Positions 1 through 6,630 of a DNA stretch of 11,402 nucleotides are shown here, in pieces. The notes under the pieces were generated by a model. It ran no database searches. It saw only the letters and a list, made by a program, of their open reading frames with translations, and had not been told where the DNA came from. The DNA is from Gammaproteobacteria bacterium. Its GTDB lineage: Bacteria > Pseudomonadota > Gammaproteobacteria > CAISUE01. Each line of letters begins with the position of its first letter. Position 1 is the first letter of the stretch. A program made the position numbers and the translations under genes. Where the stretch lies: the NCBI GenBank assembly GCA_947378515.1, contig CANCKG010000008.1, positions 1-11,402 of the forward strand. Reading direction: 5' to 3'.

Positions 1-1
1 T

Positions 2-1753
2 GAAAACGCTCTAAATAGTGGGCGTTTCAGTTTTTTTCGTGCTTTTTTTGAGGTCACTGGACGATCTATTTATAACACCGCTGTTTTTTTTCAAGGTTTG
101 GCGGCTACTATCCATGAGATGTATCAGATGATGACCATATGGTATAACACTAGCCATGCAGAAAAAGCGACTCAAACGCAATTACTTCAAGCCTATGATA
201 TAAGCTATACGCTTGAAAAAGACAATGCAGTAGGGCGTGTTTTAAAATTAAATCAAGTAAGTAAAGCTACAGAATTCACTGATTTACCCATACAAAAAGC
301 ACATGAAGTAGAAGAAAAACCTTTAAAACAAGAATTACTAGCAAAAAGCGTAGAATTATTACAGCTATGGCAAAAGCAAACGACCCTAGCTGCGACAGAA
401 CTGTTAGCGATGAAACAAAATGAATTTATTTTAACTTTAGCCTTGTGGCCCAATATTCATCATTTAGATTTTAGTAGTTTGTCGTTTAGTTTAATAGACC
501 AATCCTTAGCTTTTCAGAAGTTTATCAAAGAATTACTCGATTGCAATCCTCAAATTACGCGTATCACAGTGCATAGTGACAATAGTGAGCTACTTAATCC
601 GGCATTAAAGCGAACAATAGATTTGCATCAAGAATTGTATATGGCATGTGAAATACTCATTGATAAGACGAATACGCAATTGAGTGAGGAAAAACCGAAA
701 ATTCAAGCTTTTTATTTGAAAAAATTACCAGGGGTTATTGCTAGCCAACAGCGCGCAACTGCTAAAAAATTAACCTTTTTAGAGAGGCTAATTAGTCAAC
801 CCGTGGATGTTGAAAACAGACCGAATGCAGCGCCTGATGCGAGTAGTTTTTTTAGTAATGCATTTTTTGGCATAGCTTCTTATCTTGTTCAATCCTCACC
901 CGCTGAGCCATCATCCACATGGGCTATGCTGCGAAGAGGAGCCGCATTAATGACTGACTCTCTTAATACATCCTTAAAAGCTATTCGTGAATTAACGTTT
1001 GCTTCTGACATACCATTACATACTTATCGTCTGCCAGGATTAAGAGGCGACGATGATTTTATGACTCAAACTGAAGAAATGCAGCGAATATTGGCTTTGT
1101 GGCGTGAATGGCAAACAATAAAAACATCTGCTATTCCTTTGGAAGAAAGAAATGAGCGGCGTGAAAAATTATTTTCTGAAATCTATAATTTTGGAGAAGA
1201 AAAATTACTTCCGTTATTTATGCCTGAAATTACTGAGCCAGAAGTGCCACGTGAAAAACAAAAAGCTTTATATACAAATAAGTATCATAAAACTGATGTG
1301 TATAAATTTTATGGTGACAGAGCTGAAGCTATCATAACCGATTATGAAGAAGCTGCGCGTATTCGTTCTGATGAAGAAATGGTTCAATGGCTTGAAAAAA
1401 CCAAAGTTAATCCATCAGATATCGTACGTAAGGATAGGGTAGCAGCTAATAGAAATAATAACATGTCAAGATTAGAAGAAGAACAAAAAGTAAACAAAGC
1501 TAATCTAAATAAATCCTCAGAAGAAATAAAATTAACTTCTCTCGCACTTTCCGAATTAAAAGCAAAGTGGCTAAGAAATAAAGTTCTACGTGCGGAATTA
1601 AATGCACGAAAGGCTAATGGGGAACTTCCTTGTATTTCTCAGAGTATGTTACAGCCAAGCATGAGTGATGCTCAGCAAGGCATTAGTGATCAATCACGCA
1701 GTTTATCTGAAGGAAATGAGCCGATCGTAGCGTCGATCCCAACGTCACCTTAA
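2..1753 (+). CDS. Uncharacterised large protein, C-terminal part only (5' end outside the window)
   Basis: I do not recognise this protein. The frame is open from the first whole codon at base 2 to TAA at 1751-1753, giving 583 visible residues; the other two + frames stop within the first 12 bases. A TTG at 98 is not a convincing start, since the purine run before it is about one base away, so the gene very likely begins left of the window. The visible N-terminal stretch is rich in Phe, Tyr, Met and Trp. The middle is mostly helical in character, with a hydrophobic/serine patch around nt 840-960 (SSFFSNAFFGIASYL). Visible residues about 488-537 (nt 1463-1612) are highly charged, Glu/Lys-rich and coiled-coil-like. 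The last 40 or so residues are polar, Ser/Gln/Pro-rich and probably disordered. No catalytic motif or clear membrane segment is visible. The gene looks more AT-rich than the efflux genes. A secreted effector of an intracellular bacterium is possible but unproven. It is convergent with the efflux cluster. Confidence 0.8.
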   Translation, partial: ENALNSGRFSFFRAFFEVTGRSIYNTAVFFQGLAATIHEMYQMMTIWYNTSHAEKATQTQLLQAYDISYTLEKDNAVGRVLKLNQVSKATEFTDLPIQKAHEVEEKPLKQELLAKSVELLQLWQKQTTLAATELLAMKQNEFILTLALWPNIHHLDFSSLSFSLIDQSLAFQKFIKELLDCNPQITRITVHSDNSELLNPALKRTIDLHQELYMACEILIDKTNTQLSEEKPKIQAFYLKKLPGVIASQQRATAKKLTFLERLISQPVDVENRPNAAPDASSFFSNAFFGIASYLVQSSPAEPSSTWAMLRRGAALMTDSLNTSLKAIRELTFASDIPLHTYRLPGLRGDDDFMTQTEEMQRILALWREWQTIKTSAIPLEERNERREKLFSEIYNFGEEKLLPLFMPEITEPEVPREKQKALYTNKYHKTDVYKFYGDRAEAIITDYEEAARIRSDEEMVQWLEKTKVNPSDIVRKDRVAANRNNNMSRLEEEQKVNKANLNKSSEEIKLTSLALSELKAKWLRNKVLRAELNARKANGELPCISQSMLQPSMSDAQQGISDQSRSLSEGNEPIVASIPTSP

Positions 1754-1805
1754 CCTGCACTAGCGCGGGTTCCCCGCGCGTAGGTGCTGAATAGTTACCA
1801 AATTT
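1748..1805 (+). repeat. 58-base intergenic repeat, copy 1 (overlaps the stop codon of the left gene)
   Basis: It matches 1903-1960 at 57 of 58 bases; the single difference is GCTGAAT here against GCTAAAT there. Inside is a GC-rich hairpin, GCGCGGG (1763-1769), loop TTC, CCCGCGC (1773-1779). With one bulge on each side it extends outward through CTA/TAG and GCAC/GTGC. The repeat starts at the last sense codon of the left gene, so its TAA (1751-1753) lies inside the repeat. The copy number elsewhere in the genome cannot be known from here. Confidence 0.9.
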
Positions 1806-1820
1806 GTATCTATTCAGCAC
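1784..1820 (+). terminator. Hairpin after the left gene, possible weak intrinsic terminator
   Basis: The perfect 11-bp arms GTGCTGAATAG (1784-1794) and CTATTCAGCAC (1810-1820) enclose 15 bases. Three more pairs (TAC/GTA) can form inside after one mismatch. The sequence after it (ATTTACTACATTTTA) is T-rich but not a clean T-run, so terminator function is only a possibility. It lies 31 bases beyond the left gene's stop codon. The left arm is part of repeat copy 1; the right arm is unique to this copy. Confidence 0.4.
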
Positions 1821-1875
1821 ATTTACTACATTTTACGTAGAAGCTTGCTGGTAGCTCCTGTTGCTCTGGGGGATT

Positions 1876-1909
1876 GTTAAGGGGGAGAACCGCGATTCTC
1901 CCCCTTAAC
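1876..1909. repeat. Perfect 14-bp-stem inverted repeat between the two 58-base repeats
   Basis: The arms GTTAAGGGGGAGAA (1876-1889) and TTCTCCCCCTTAAC (1896-1909) are exact reverse complements around the six-base spacer CCGCGA. The right arm runs into the start of repeat copy 2 (shared bases 1903-1909). No T-run follows on either strand, so it is not a standard intrinsic terminator. In a convergent region it could still protect or stop transcripts from both sides, or be the end of a small repeat element. Confidence 0.85.
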
Positions 1910-1960
1910 CTGCACTAGCGCGGGTTCCCCGCGCGTAGGTGCTAAATAGTTACCAAATTT
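1903..1960 (+). repeat. 58-base intergenic repeat, copy 2
   Basis: This is a direct repeat of 1748-1805 with one mismatch, offset by 155 bases. It carries the same GC-rich hairpin (arms 1918-1924 and 1928-1934). Because it lacks a partner for its last bases, the 11-bp hairpin seen after copy 1 cannot form here. It ends in AAATTTTTTAC, a short T-run about 20 bases beyond the hairpin. Confidence 0.9.
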
Positions 1961-2081
1961 TTTACTTAAAGCCAAAATAGGAGTTGTTTTCAATGGGTCT
2001 GGTTCCCTGTCTGATCAATCCTCAAGCAACTGCCTGTGTCACACTCACTTAGGGTTTCATGAACGAGAACCACGTTTAAGT

Positions 2082-5000
2082 TTAAGTGGTAACGTCATGA
2101 CTATGATCTTTAGCGAGGAGTAAATACACCGCTGGGACCACAAAAAAGGTAAATAACGTGCCGATTGAAATACCAGTGGCAATTACCAAACCTAAATCAA
2201 AACGACTGGCAGCGCCGGCTCCGGTGGCGATTAACAAGGGTACGACGCCAAAGACCATCGCTGAAGTAGTCATTAAAATAGGCCTAAAACGCGTTGCAGC
2301 TGCTTCTAAAATAGCATCGCGTTTTTTGATGCCAGTTTTTTGAAGATCATTGGCAAATTGGACGATTAAAATCCCGTGTTTACTGATTAAACCGATCAGA
2401 GTTACTAAGCCTACTTCGGTATAGATATTCAAATTCGCTTTTCCAACTCCCAGACTGACAAATAACATCGCCCCACAGATCGACATCGGGACACTGACTA
2501 AGACGATGACAGGATCGCGGAAACTGTTGAATAAGGCCGATAATGCCAAATAAATAGTAATCATCGAAAAGATAAAGGTGATGATCAACGCTCCATTTTC
2601 TTGCATGAATTGCCGTGATTGAGATGCGTAGTTGATATTATAGCCATTGGGTAACAAAGGGGTGGCGATGCGTTTCAAAGTGGTTAAGGCAGTGCCCATA
2701 CTGATGCCGGGGACGACCACGGCTGAAATAGTAGCTGAATTCAATTGTTGAAAATGATTGATCGATTCAGGTACGACGGTAGGCTGTAAGCTAATGATCG
2801 TTGACAGAGGCACCGACGCACCCGAACCGGTAGTGATATAGTAATTCAATACTTGATGGTAATTTAACCGATGATCGCGATCCATTTGCGGAATGATTTG
2901 ATACGATCTACCGCTAAAATTAAAATAATCGATATAATTTTCACTTAACGCTGCACTCAGCGTCGAGCCAATTGCTTGCATTGTTAAACCTAATAACGCC
3001 GCTTTATCGCGATTGATTTTTAAAGTGACTTGTTGTTCGTCGATTTTTAAATCAGGATCCATGTAAGCAAATACCCCCGATGCTTGGGCTTTGGCTAAAA
3101 TGGCTTGGGTGACGGTGTTTAATTCTTTGTAAGGTGCATTGGTAGTAATGTCAAATTGAATGGGTAAACCTGAACCCCCGCCTGGTAAAGAAGGTAGTTG
3201 AAATACCGCAATTTTGGCACCGGCAATTTGATTGATTTTTGCTTGTAATAGCGGTTGCAATTTATTGGTATTGAGTTTGCGTTGATCCCACGGCTTTAAC
3301 ACCATGCCGCTGATGCCAGTATTTAAGCCATTGTTACCATTGATCGCGAAAGAGTGATCCAGAACGCTCGGAAAGGTGTTAAAGACATGAAAAACCGCAT
3401 GGGAGACGTCTTGTGTTTGGGCTAAGGCCGCATTAGGCGACAGGGCAATTTGGGTTACCATCAATCCTTGATCTTCTTGTGGAGCGAGTTCAGTTTGAGC
3501 GCTAATAAACAGAAAATAAATACTGGTAAGGACGATACAGGCAAAGCTGATCGTTACGGGTAAGAAATTAAAGGATTTTCGTAAACCGCGGTGATATTTA
3601 TGCTCTAAGCGTTTAAAGAATCGATCGAAACTGCCTAAGATGAAATGTTTATCTAGCAATGGATCAACCGGCTTCAAAAAAGCTGCACACATCATTGGGG
3701 ATAGTGTTAGCGCAATCAAAGCAGAAATAGTTACGGCTGACGCTAGCGTAAAAGCAAATTCGGTGAATAGCGAACCGGTTAAGCCACCCATAAACCCAAT
3801 GGGGGCATAGACAGCTAGAAGGACAATGGTAATGGCGATAATCGGATTTAATAATTCCCTAGCCCCTAAGATGGCGGCTTCCAACGGGGCTTTGCCGAGT
3901 TCGATGTGGCGATGGACATTTTCTCCGACAATGATCGCATCATCAACCACTAAGCCAATGGCTAAAACTAACGATAAAAGGGTAAGCAAATTGATCGAAT
4001 AACCCAGTATTAACATGCAAAAAAAAGTGCCGATGAGCGATAACGGAATCGCCACAAAGTTGATGATTAGGGCGCGAAACGAACCTAAAAAGAAAAAAAT
4101 CACGATGGTTACGATCGCGAATGCTTCGATCAGTGACATGATCACATCATTGATCGAACTATTGACGTAATCTGAAGAGTCATAGACCATGCCTGCGGAT
4201 AAGCCTTTGGGTAATTGGGCTTGAATGCTGGGGAATTCGTGTTTTATTTGATTGAGCACGGTTAATAAATTAGCCGAAGGCGTCAATAGAATGCCCATAT
4301 AAACAGCATCGCGATTATCGAAACTGACGGTGTTGTTATAATTTTGCGAGCCTAAGTTAACGGTTGCGACATCACGCAAATAAATATTGGCATTATTGAC
4401 TGTCGCAACCACTAATTTTTTAAATTGTTCGACCGTACGTAGCGAGGTGGTGGTGCTTAAATTAACGATAAAGGCATTGCTGTCCGTCCGTCCCACGGCA
4501 GAGAGGACATTGTTATTGCTTAATGCTTGTGATACCGTTCCCGCGCTTAAATTATATGCGGCTAATTTTACGGGATCTAACCAAGCGCGTAGGGCGTATT
4601 GACTGCCACCAACGATAGCCGCTTGCTGTACACCTGGGACAGCTTGCAGTTTGGGTTGCACTACCCGCGTTAAATAATCGGTGATTTCATTGGAGGTTAA
4701 TTGTTTGCTGTAAAATCCAATGTACATGGCATCCAGTGTTTGACCGATAGACACAGTGATAACCGGATGTTGCGCATTGACTGGCAATTGGTTGAGCACA
4801 GCATTGACTTGACTATTGATTTGAGTAATAGCTTGATTGGGATCATAATTTAAGCGCAAATTGGCTGTAATCGTACTGGTGCCTTGATTACTGGTTGATG
4901 TTAAATAATCAATGCCATCGGCTTGAGCAATAGATCCCTCTAAAGGAGTGGTGATAAACGCGGCAATATCGGTGGGATTAGCTCCGGTATAATTGGTGGT

Positions 5001-5156
5001 AATGACAATTTGGGCGCTTTCGGTATAAGGGTATTGCAAAATTGGTAAGGAAAAAACGGCTTTCAAGCCCAAGGTTAAAACAATCAGGCTGATGACAATC
5101 GCCCATACCGGGCGCTTGATGAAGATATCGGTGAAGAACAACGTGTTATTGGGCAT
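2082..5156 (-). CDS. RND (HAE-1 family) efflux pump, inner-membrane permease B
   Basis: This is a proton-driven multidrug exporter of the AcrB/MexB superfamily; by eye it is closest to the MexI-like branch. It has 1024 residues (AcrB has 1049) and begins with the usual FTDIFIKRPVWAIVI segment. The predicted layout is TM1 at about 15-33, a large periplasmic loop to about 335, TM2-6 at about 336-490, TM7 at about 532-552, a second large loop to about 853, then TM8-12 ending near 1014. Proton-relay residues are present: Asp405-Asp406 in GLVVDDAIIV, Lys926 in LISKHGIL, and Arg956 and Thr963 in RFRPILMTT. One oddity is Gly411 in IIVGEN, where pump A and most relatives have Val. It is the last gene of the cluster, 92 bases after the adaptor gene. 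It is a close paralogue of pump A, with about 79% identity over the first 100 residues and more in the last 110. The ATG at 5156 has AGG five bases before it. The substrate cannot be told. Confidence 0.95.
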   Translation of the reverse strand: MPNNTLFFTDIFIKRPVWAIVISLIVLTLGLKAVFSLPILQYPYTESAQIVITTNYTGANPTDIAAFITTPLEGSIAQADGIDYLTSTSNQGTSTITANLRLNYDPNQAITQINSQVNAVLNQLPVNAQHPVITVSIGQTLDAMYIGFYSKQLTSNEITDYLTRVVQPKLQAVPGVQQAAIVGGSQYALRAWLDPVKLAAYNLSAGTVSQALSNNNVLSAVGRTDSNAFIVNLSTTTSLRTVEQFKKLVVATVNNANIYLRDVATVNLGSQNYNNTVSFDNRDAVYMGILLTPSANLLTVLNQIKHEFPSIQAQLPKGLSAGMVYDSSDYVNSSINDVIMSLIEAFAIVTIVIFFFLGSFRALIINFVAIPLSLIGTFFCMLILGYSINLLTLLSLVLAIGLVVDDAIIVGENVHRHIELGKAPLEAAILGARELLNPIIAITIVLLAVYAPIGFMGGLTGSLFTEFAFTLASAVTISALIALTLSPMMCAAFLKPVDPLLDKHFILGSFDRFFKRLEHKYHRGLRKSFNFLPVTISFACIVLTSIYFLFISAQTELAPQEDQGLMVTQIALSPNAALAQTQDVSHAVFHVFNTFPSVLDHSFAINGNNGLNTGISGMVLKPWDQRKLNTNKLQPLLQAKINQIAGAKIAVFQLPSLPGGGSGLPIQFDITTNAPYKELNTVTQAILAKAQASGVFAYMDPDLKIDEQQVTLKINRDKAALLGLTMQAIGSTLSAALSENYIDYFNFSGRSYQIIPQMDRDHRLNYHQVLNYYITTGSGASVPLSTIISLQPTVVPESINHFQQLNSATISAVVVPGISMGTALTTLKRIATPLLPNGYNINYASQSRQFMQENGALIITFIFSMITIYLALSALFNSFRDPVIVLVSVPMSICGAMLFVSLGVGKANLNIYTEVGLVTLIGLISKHGILIVQFANDLQKTGIKKRDAILEAAATRFRPILMTTSAMVFGVVPLLIATGAGAASRFDLGLVIATGISIGTLFTFFVVPAVYLLLAKDHSHDVTT

Positions 5157-5161
5157 ATTAA

Positions 5162-5164
5162 CCT
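5162..5164 (-). promoter_or_regulatory. Ribosome binding site of pump B
   Basis: AGG on the - strand (in TTTAGGTTAAT) sits five bases before the ATG at 5156. It supports that start over a later one; the next candidate Met residues lie far inside the conserved protein. Confidence 0.55.
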
Positions 5165-5180
5165 AAAGTGGTATTAACCC

Positions 5181-5226
5181 AGCCGCGAGTAAGGCTGTAA
5201 GCTTTAAAGATGTTAGCCCCGAGTAA
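5181..5226. repeat. Short 12-base direct repeat between the adaptor and pump B genes
   Basis: AGCCGCGAGTAA (5181-5192) and AGCCCCGAGTAA (5215-5226) match at 11 of 12 bases. Each overlaps a small inverted repeat: CAGCC/GGCTG at 5180-5197 and CCCCG/CGGGG at 5217-5235. The function is unknown. Possible roles are a translation-coupling or RNA-processing structure in the 92-base spacer, or chance. Confidence 0.45.
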
Positions 5227-5248
5227 CACCCGGGGAACCGATAGAATA

Positions 5249-6418
5249 TCAATGATCCGTTTTTTCAGCTGGACTAGCGGTCGCGGTGTCTGGTGGCAAA
5301 ACACTATTGTTAATGATCGCTTTGCTATTGTTTTTTAATTTCACTTGACCTGAGGTCACGACCAAATCACCGGCTTTCAAACCTTTGACAATGGTGATTT
5401 GATCGCCACGTGTTTCACCGGTGGTGATAAACGTTTGTGCAGCGATATACAAGTCTTTGCCTGTGACAGGATCTTTTTCGGCACTCAGTTTCAACAAATA
5501 AACGATGGCGCCATAGGAGTTAAAACTTACGGCAGCTTGTGGTAAAGTTAAATATTTTTGGCTGAGGCCCGTCTCAACTGTAATGTTAGCAAACATACCA
5601 GGAATTAAAGTATGATCTGGATTGGCGACAGTGGCTTCGATTTCAGTATTGAGACTACTGCTGTTTAAACTCGAATCGATGGTGGTGATGGTCCCTTTAA
5701 AGACTTCTTTCGATAAAGAATCCGAACTTAACGAGACCAGTTGGCCGGTTTTTAATTGTGGTAAGACCGATTGTGGGACATAAAAATCAGCGTACATTGG
5801 GTCGAGGGTTTGTAGCGAAGTCACCGTATTGCCAGGACTTAAATATTGACCCGGATTGATTTGACATACGCCTAAGCGACCGGAAAATGGCGCGCGAATG
5901 GTCGATTGAGCGATGACCGCAAGTTGTTGATTGACAGCTGCAGTGGCACTTTGCCAATTAGCTTCATCGGTATCGAGGGTTGCTTTGCTAATCGCTTTGA
6001 TAGCGTACTGGGCTTTGTCGCGATTATAAGTAATTTTATCCAAGTGTGCGGTGGCTTCTAAGGATTTTAATTGAGCCGTTTGCGGATCGATATTTAATTG
6101 GACTAATAATTGCCCTTTGGTAGCCATCGCCCCTGGCGTGAAATAAATGGTGCGCACCATGCCACCGACTTCTGCTGTGACATTGACCCCTTGAATTGCG
6201 CGAGTGGTCGCACTGGCTTGGTATTGGGGTTGCCATTGGCTATAACCGACGGGTGCTGCCGATACGGTTACAATAGGGGATTTGAATGCGTCCAGCTTTT
6301 TAGTAATTATATGCGTTTTGAGCGCTTTCATACTTACGACGATGACACCTAAAATAATCACGCTACTTAACATGATAATCATCGGTTTTTTCATGGAGCT
6401 ATTAAAAGGGTTTTTCAT
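5249..6418 (-). CDS. RND efflux periplasmic adaptor (membrane fusion protein, HlyD/AcrA type)
   Basis: This protein joins the inner-membrane pump to the outer-membrane channel. It has 389 residues. Residues about 13-30 form one hydrophobic N-terminal segment with no lipobox Cys, so it is probably held in the inner membrane by that helix rather than as a lipoprotein. The order of parts is as expected: first lipoyl half at about 78-110 (VTAEVGGMVR), a short alpha-helical hairpin at about 111-172, second lipoyl half at about 173-205 (TIRAPFSGRLG), beta-barrel at about 206-285 (LDPMYADFYVPQ; LIPGMFANI), and the membrane-proximal domain from about 286. The wording resembles the MexH-like adaptors that pair with MexI-like pumps, consistent with the pump sequences. 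It is the only adaptor gene in the window, so it probably serves both pumps. The ATG at 6418 is preferred over the Met at residue 9 because only the former has a GGAA before it. It follows the channel gene after 179 bases that contain several hairpins. Confidence 0.93.
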   Translation of the reverse strand: MKNPFNSSMKKPMIIMLSSVIILGVIVVSMKALKTHIITKKLDAFKSPIVTVSAAPVGYSQWQPQYQASATTRAIQGVNVTAEVGGMVRTIYFTPGAMATKGQLLVQLNIDPQTAQLKSLEATAHLDKITYNRDKAQYAIKAISKATLDTDEANWQSATAAVNQQLAVIAQSTIRAPFSGRLGVCQINPGQYLSPGNTVTSLQTLDPMYADFYVPQSVLPQLKTGQLVSLSSDSLSKEVFKGTITTIDSSLNSSSLNTEIEATVANPDHTLIPGMFANITVETGLSQKYLTLPQAAVSFNSYGAIVYLLKLSAEKDPVTGKDLYIAAQTFITTGETRGDQITIVKGLKAGDLVVTSGQVKLKNNSKAIINNSVLPPDTATASPAEKTDH

Positions 6419-6423
6419 AAATG

Positions 6424-6427
6424 TTCC
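6424..6427 (-). promoter_or_regulatory. Weak ribosome binding site of the adaptor
   Basis: GGAA on the - strand lies five bases before the ATG at 6418. The second ATG, eight codons later, has no such purine run, which decides the start. Confidence 0.45.
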
Positions 6428-6470
6428 GTTTATAAAATTAAAGGTGCTGTTGTTTTATGGCGGGCCAATG

Positions 6471-6500
6471 ATCCCACCAAGTAATCATCCTTGATGGGAT
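6471..6500. other. Hairpin in the leader of the adaptor gene
   Basis: The arms ATCCCACCAAG (6471-6481) and CTTGATGGGAT (6490-6500) pair at 10 of 11 positions around an eight-base loop. It lies 53-82 bases upstream of the adaptor start codon. On the - strand it is followed by CATTGGCC rather than a T-run, so it is not an intrinsic terminator. It may shape or stabilise the message between channel and adaptor. Confidence 0.5.
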
Positions 6501-6527
6501 ATTCCTGCCAAATCATCTGTGTTTTGT

Positions 6528-6572
6528 CGTTCGGTGGCAAAAAGCTATGCTTTTTGAATTCCCACCTCACCC
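6528..6572. repeat. Structured tandem repeat, copy A
   Basis: The outer stem GGTGG (6533-6537) pairs with CCACC (6562-6566). The inner stem CAAAAAGC (6538-6545) pairs with GCTTTTTG (6549-6556) around TAT. A five-base one-sided bulge AATTC (6557-6561) separates the stems. The same design is found 54 bases to the right in copy B. It lies wholly in the spacer between the channel and adaptor genes. Confidence 0.8.
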
Positions 6573-6581
6573 ATGGCTTGG

Positions 6582-6630
6582 CGCTCGCGGGCAAAAATCA
6601 GTGATTTTTGAATTCCCCGCTCTCCCACCC
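6582..6630. repeat. Structured tandem repeat, copy B (encodes the channel's C-terminus)
   Basis: The outer stem GCGGG (6587-6591) pairs with CCCGC (6616-6620). The inner stem CAAAAATCA (6592-6600) pairs with TGATTTTTG (6602-6610). The same AATTC bulge is at 6611-6615. Compared with copy A, both sides of two outer pairs and one inner pair have changed together, so pairing is kept. The channel gene's stop codon (6598-6600) and about its last nine codons lie inside this copy. Confidence 0.8.

Larger units (their letters stand above)
1754..2081. other. Convergent intergenic region without a gene
   Basis: These 328 bases lie between two converging genes. The left 207 bases hold the two 58-base repeats and their hairpins. 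The right 121 bases (1961-2081) hold no convincing ORF; the longest ATG frame noticed, at 1993, gives 19 residues. The only inverted repeat beside the end of pump B is a 5-bp one, ACCAC/GTGGT (2069-2073 and 2086-2090), which spans the pump stop codon and has no T-run. I see no proper terminator for the efflux cluster. Confidence 0.7.

Noticed and set aside
98..100. TTG as the start codon of the left gene
   Set aside because: The frame is open upstream to the window edge and continues in the same style. The purine run AAGG is only about one base from the TTG.
1748..1960. CRISPR array
   Set aside because: There are only two copies, 58 bases long, overlapping a gene end, with a 97-base spacing and internal hairpins unlike CRISPR units.
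2069..2090. Terminator of the efflux cluster
   Set aside because: The stem is only 5 bp, spans the stop codon and has no T-run after it.
6110..6352. + strand ORF opposite the adaptor gene, and similar antisense ORFs opposite the pump and channel genes
   Set aside because: These are shadows of well-supported conserved genes on the other strand, with no ribosome binding site or family resemblance.
6528..6630. Intrinsic terminators after the channel gene
   Set aside because: The T-runs are inside the stems rather than after them, and the stop codon of the gene is within the hairpin.
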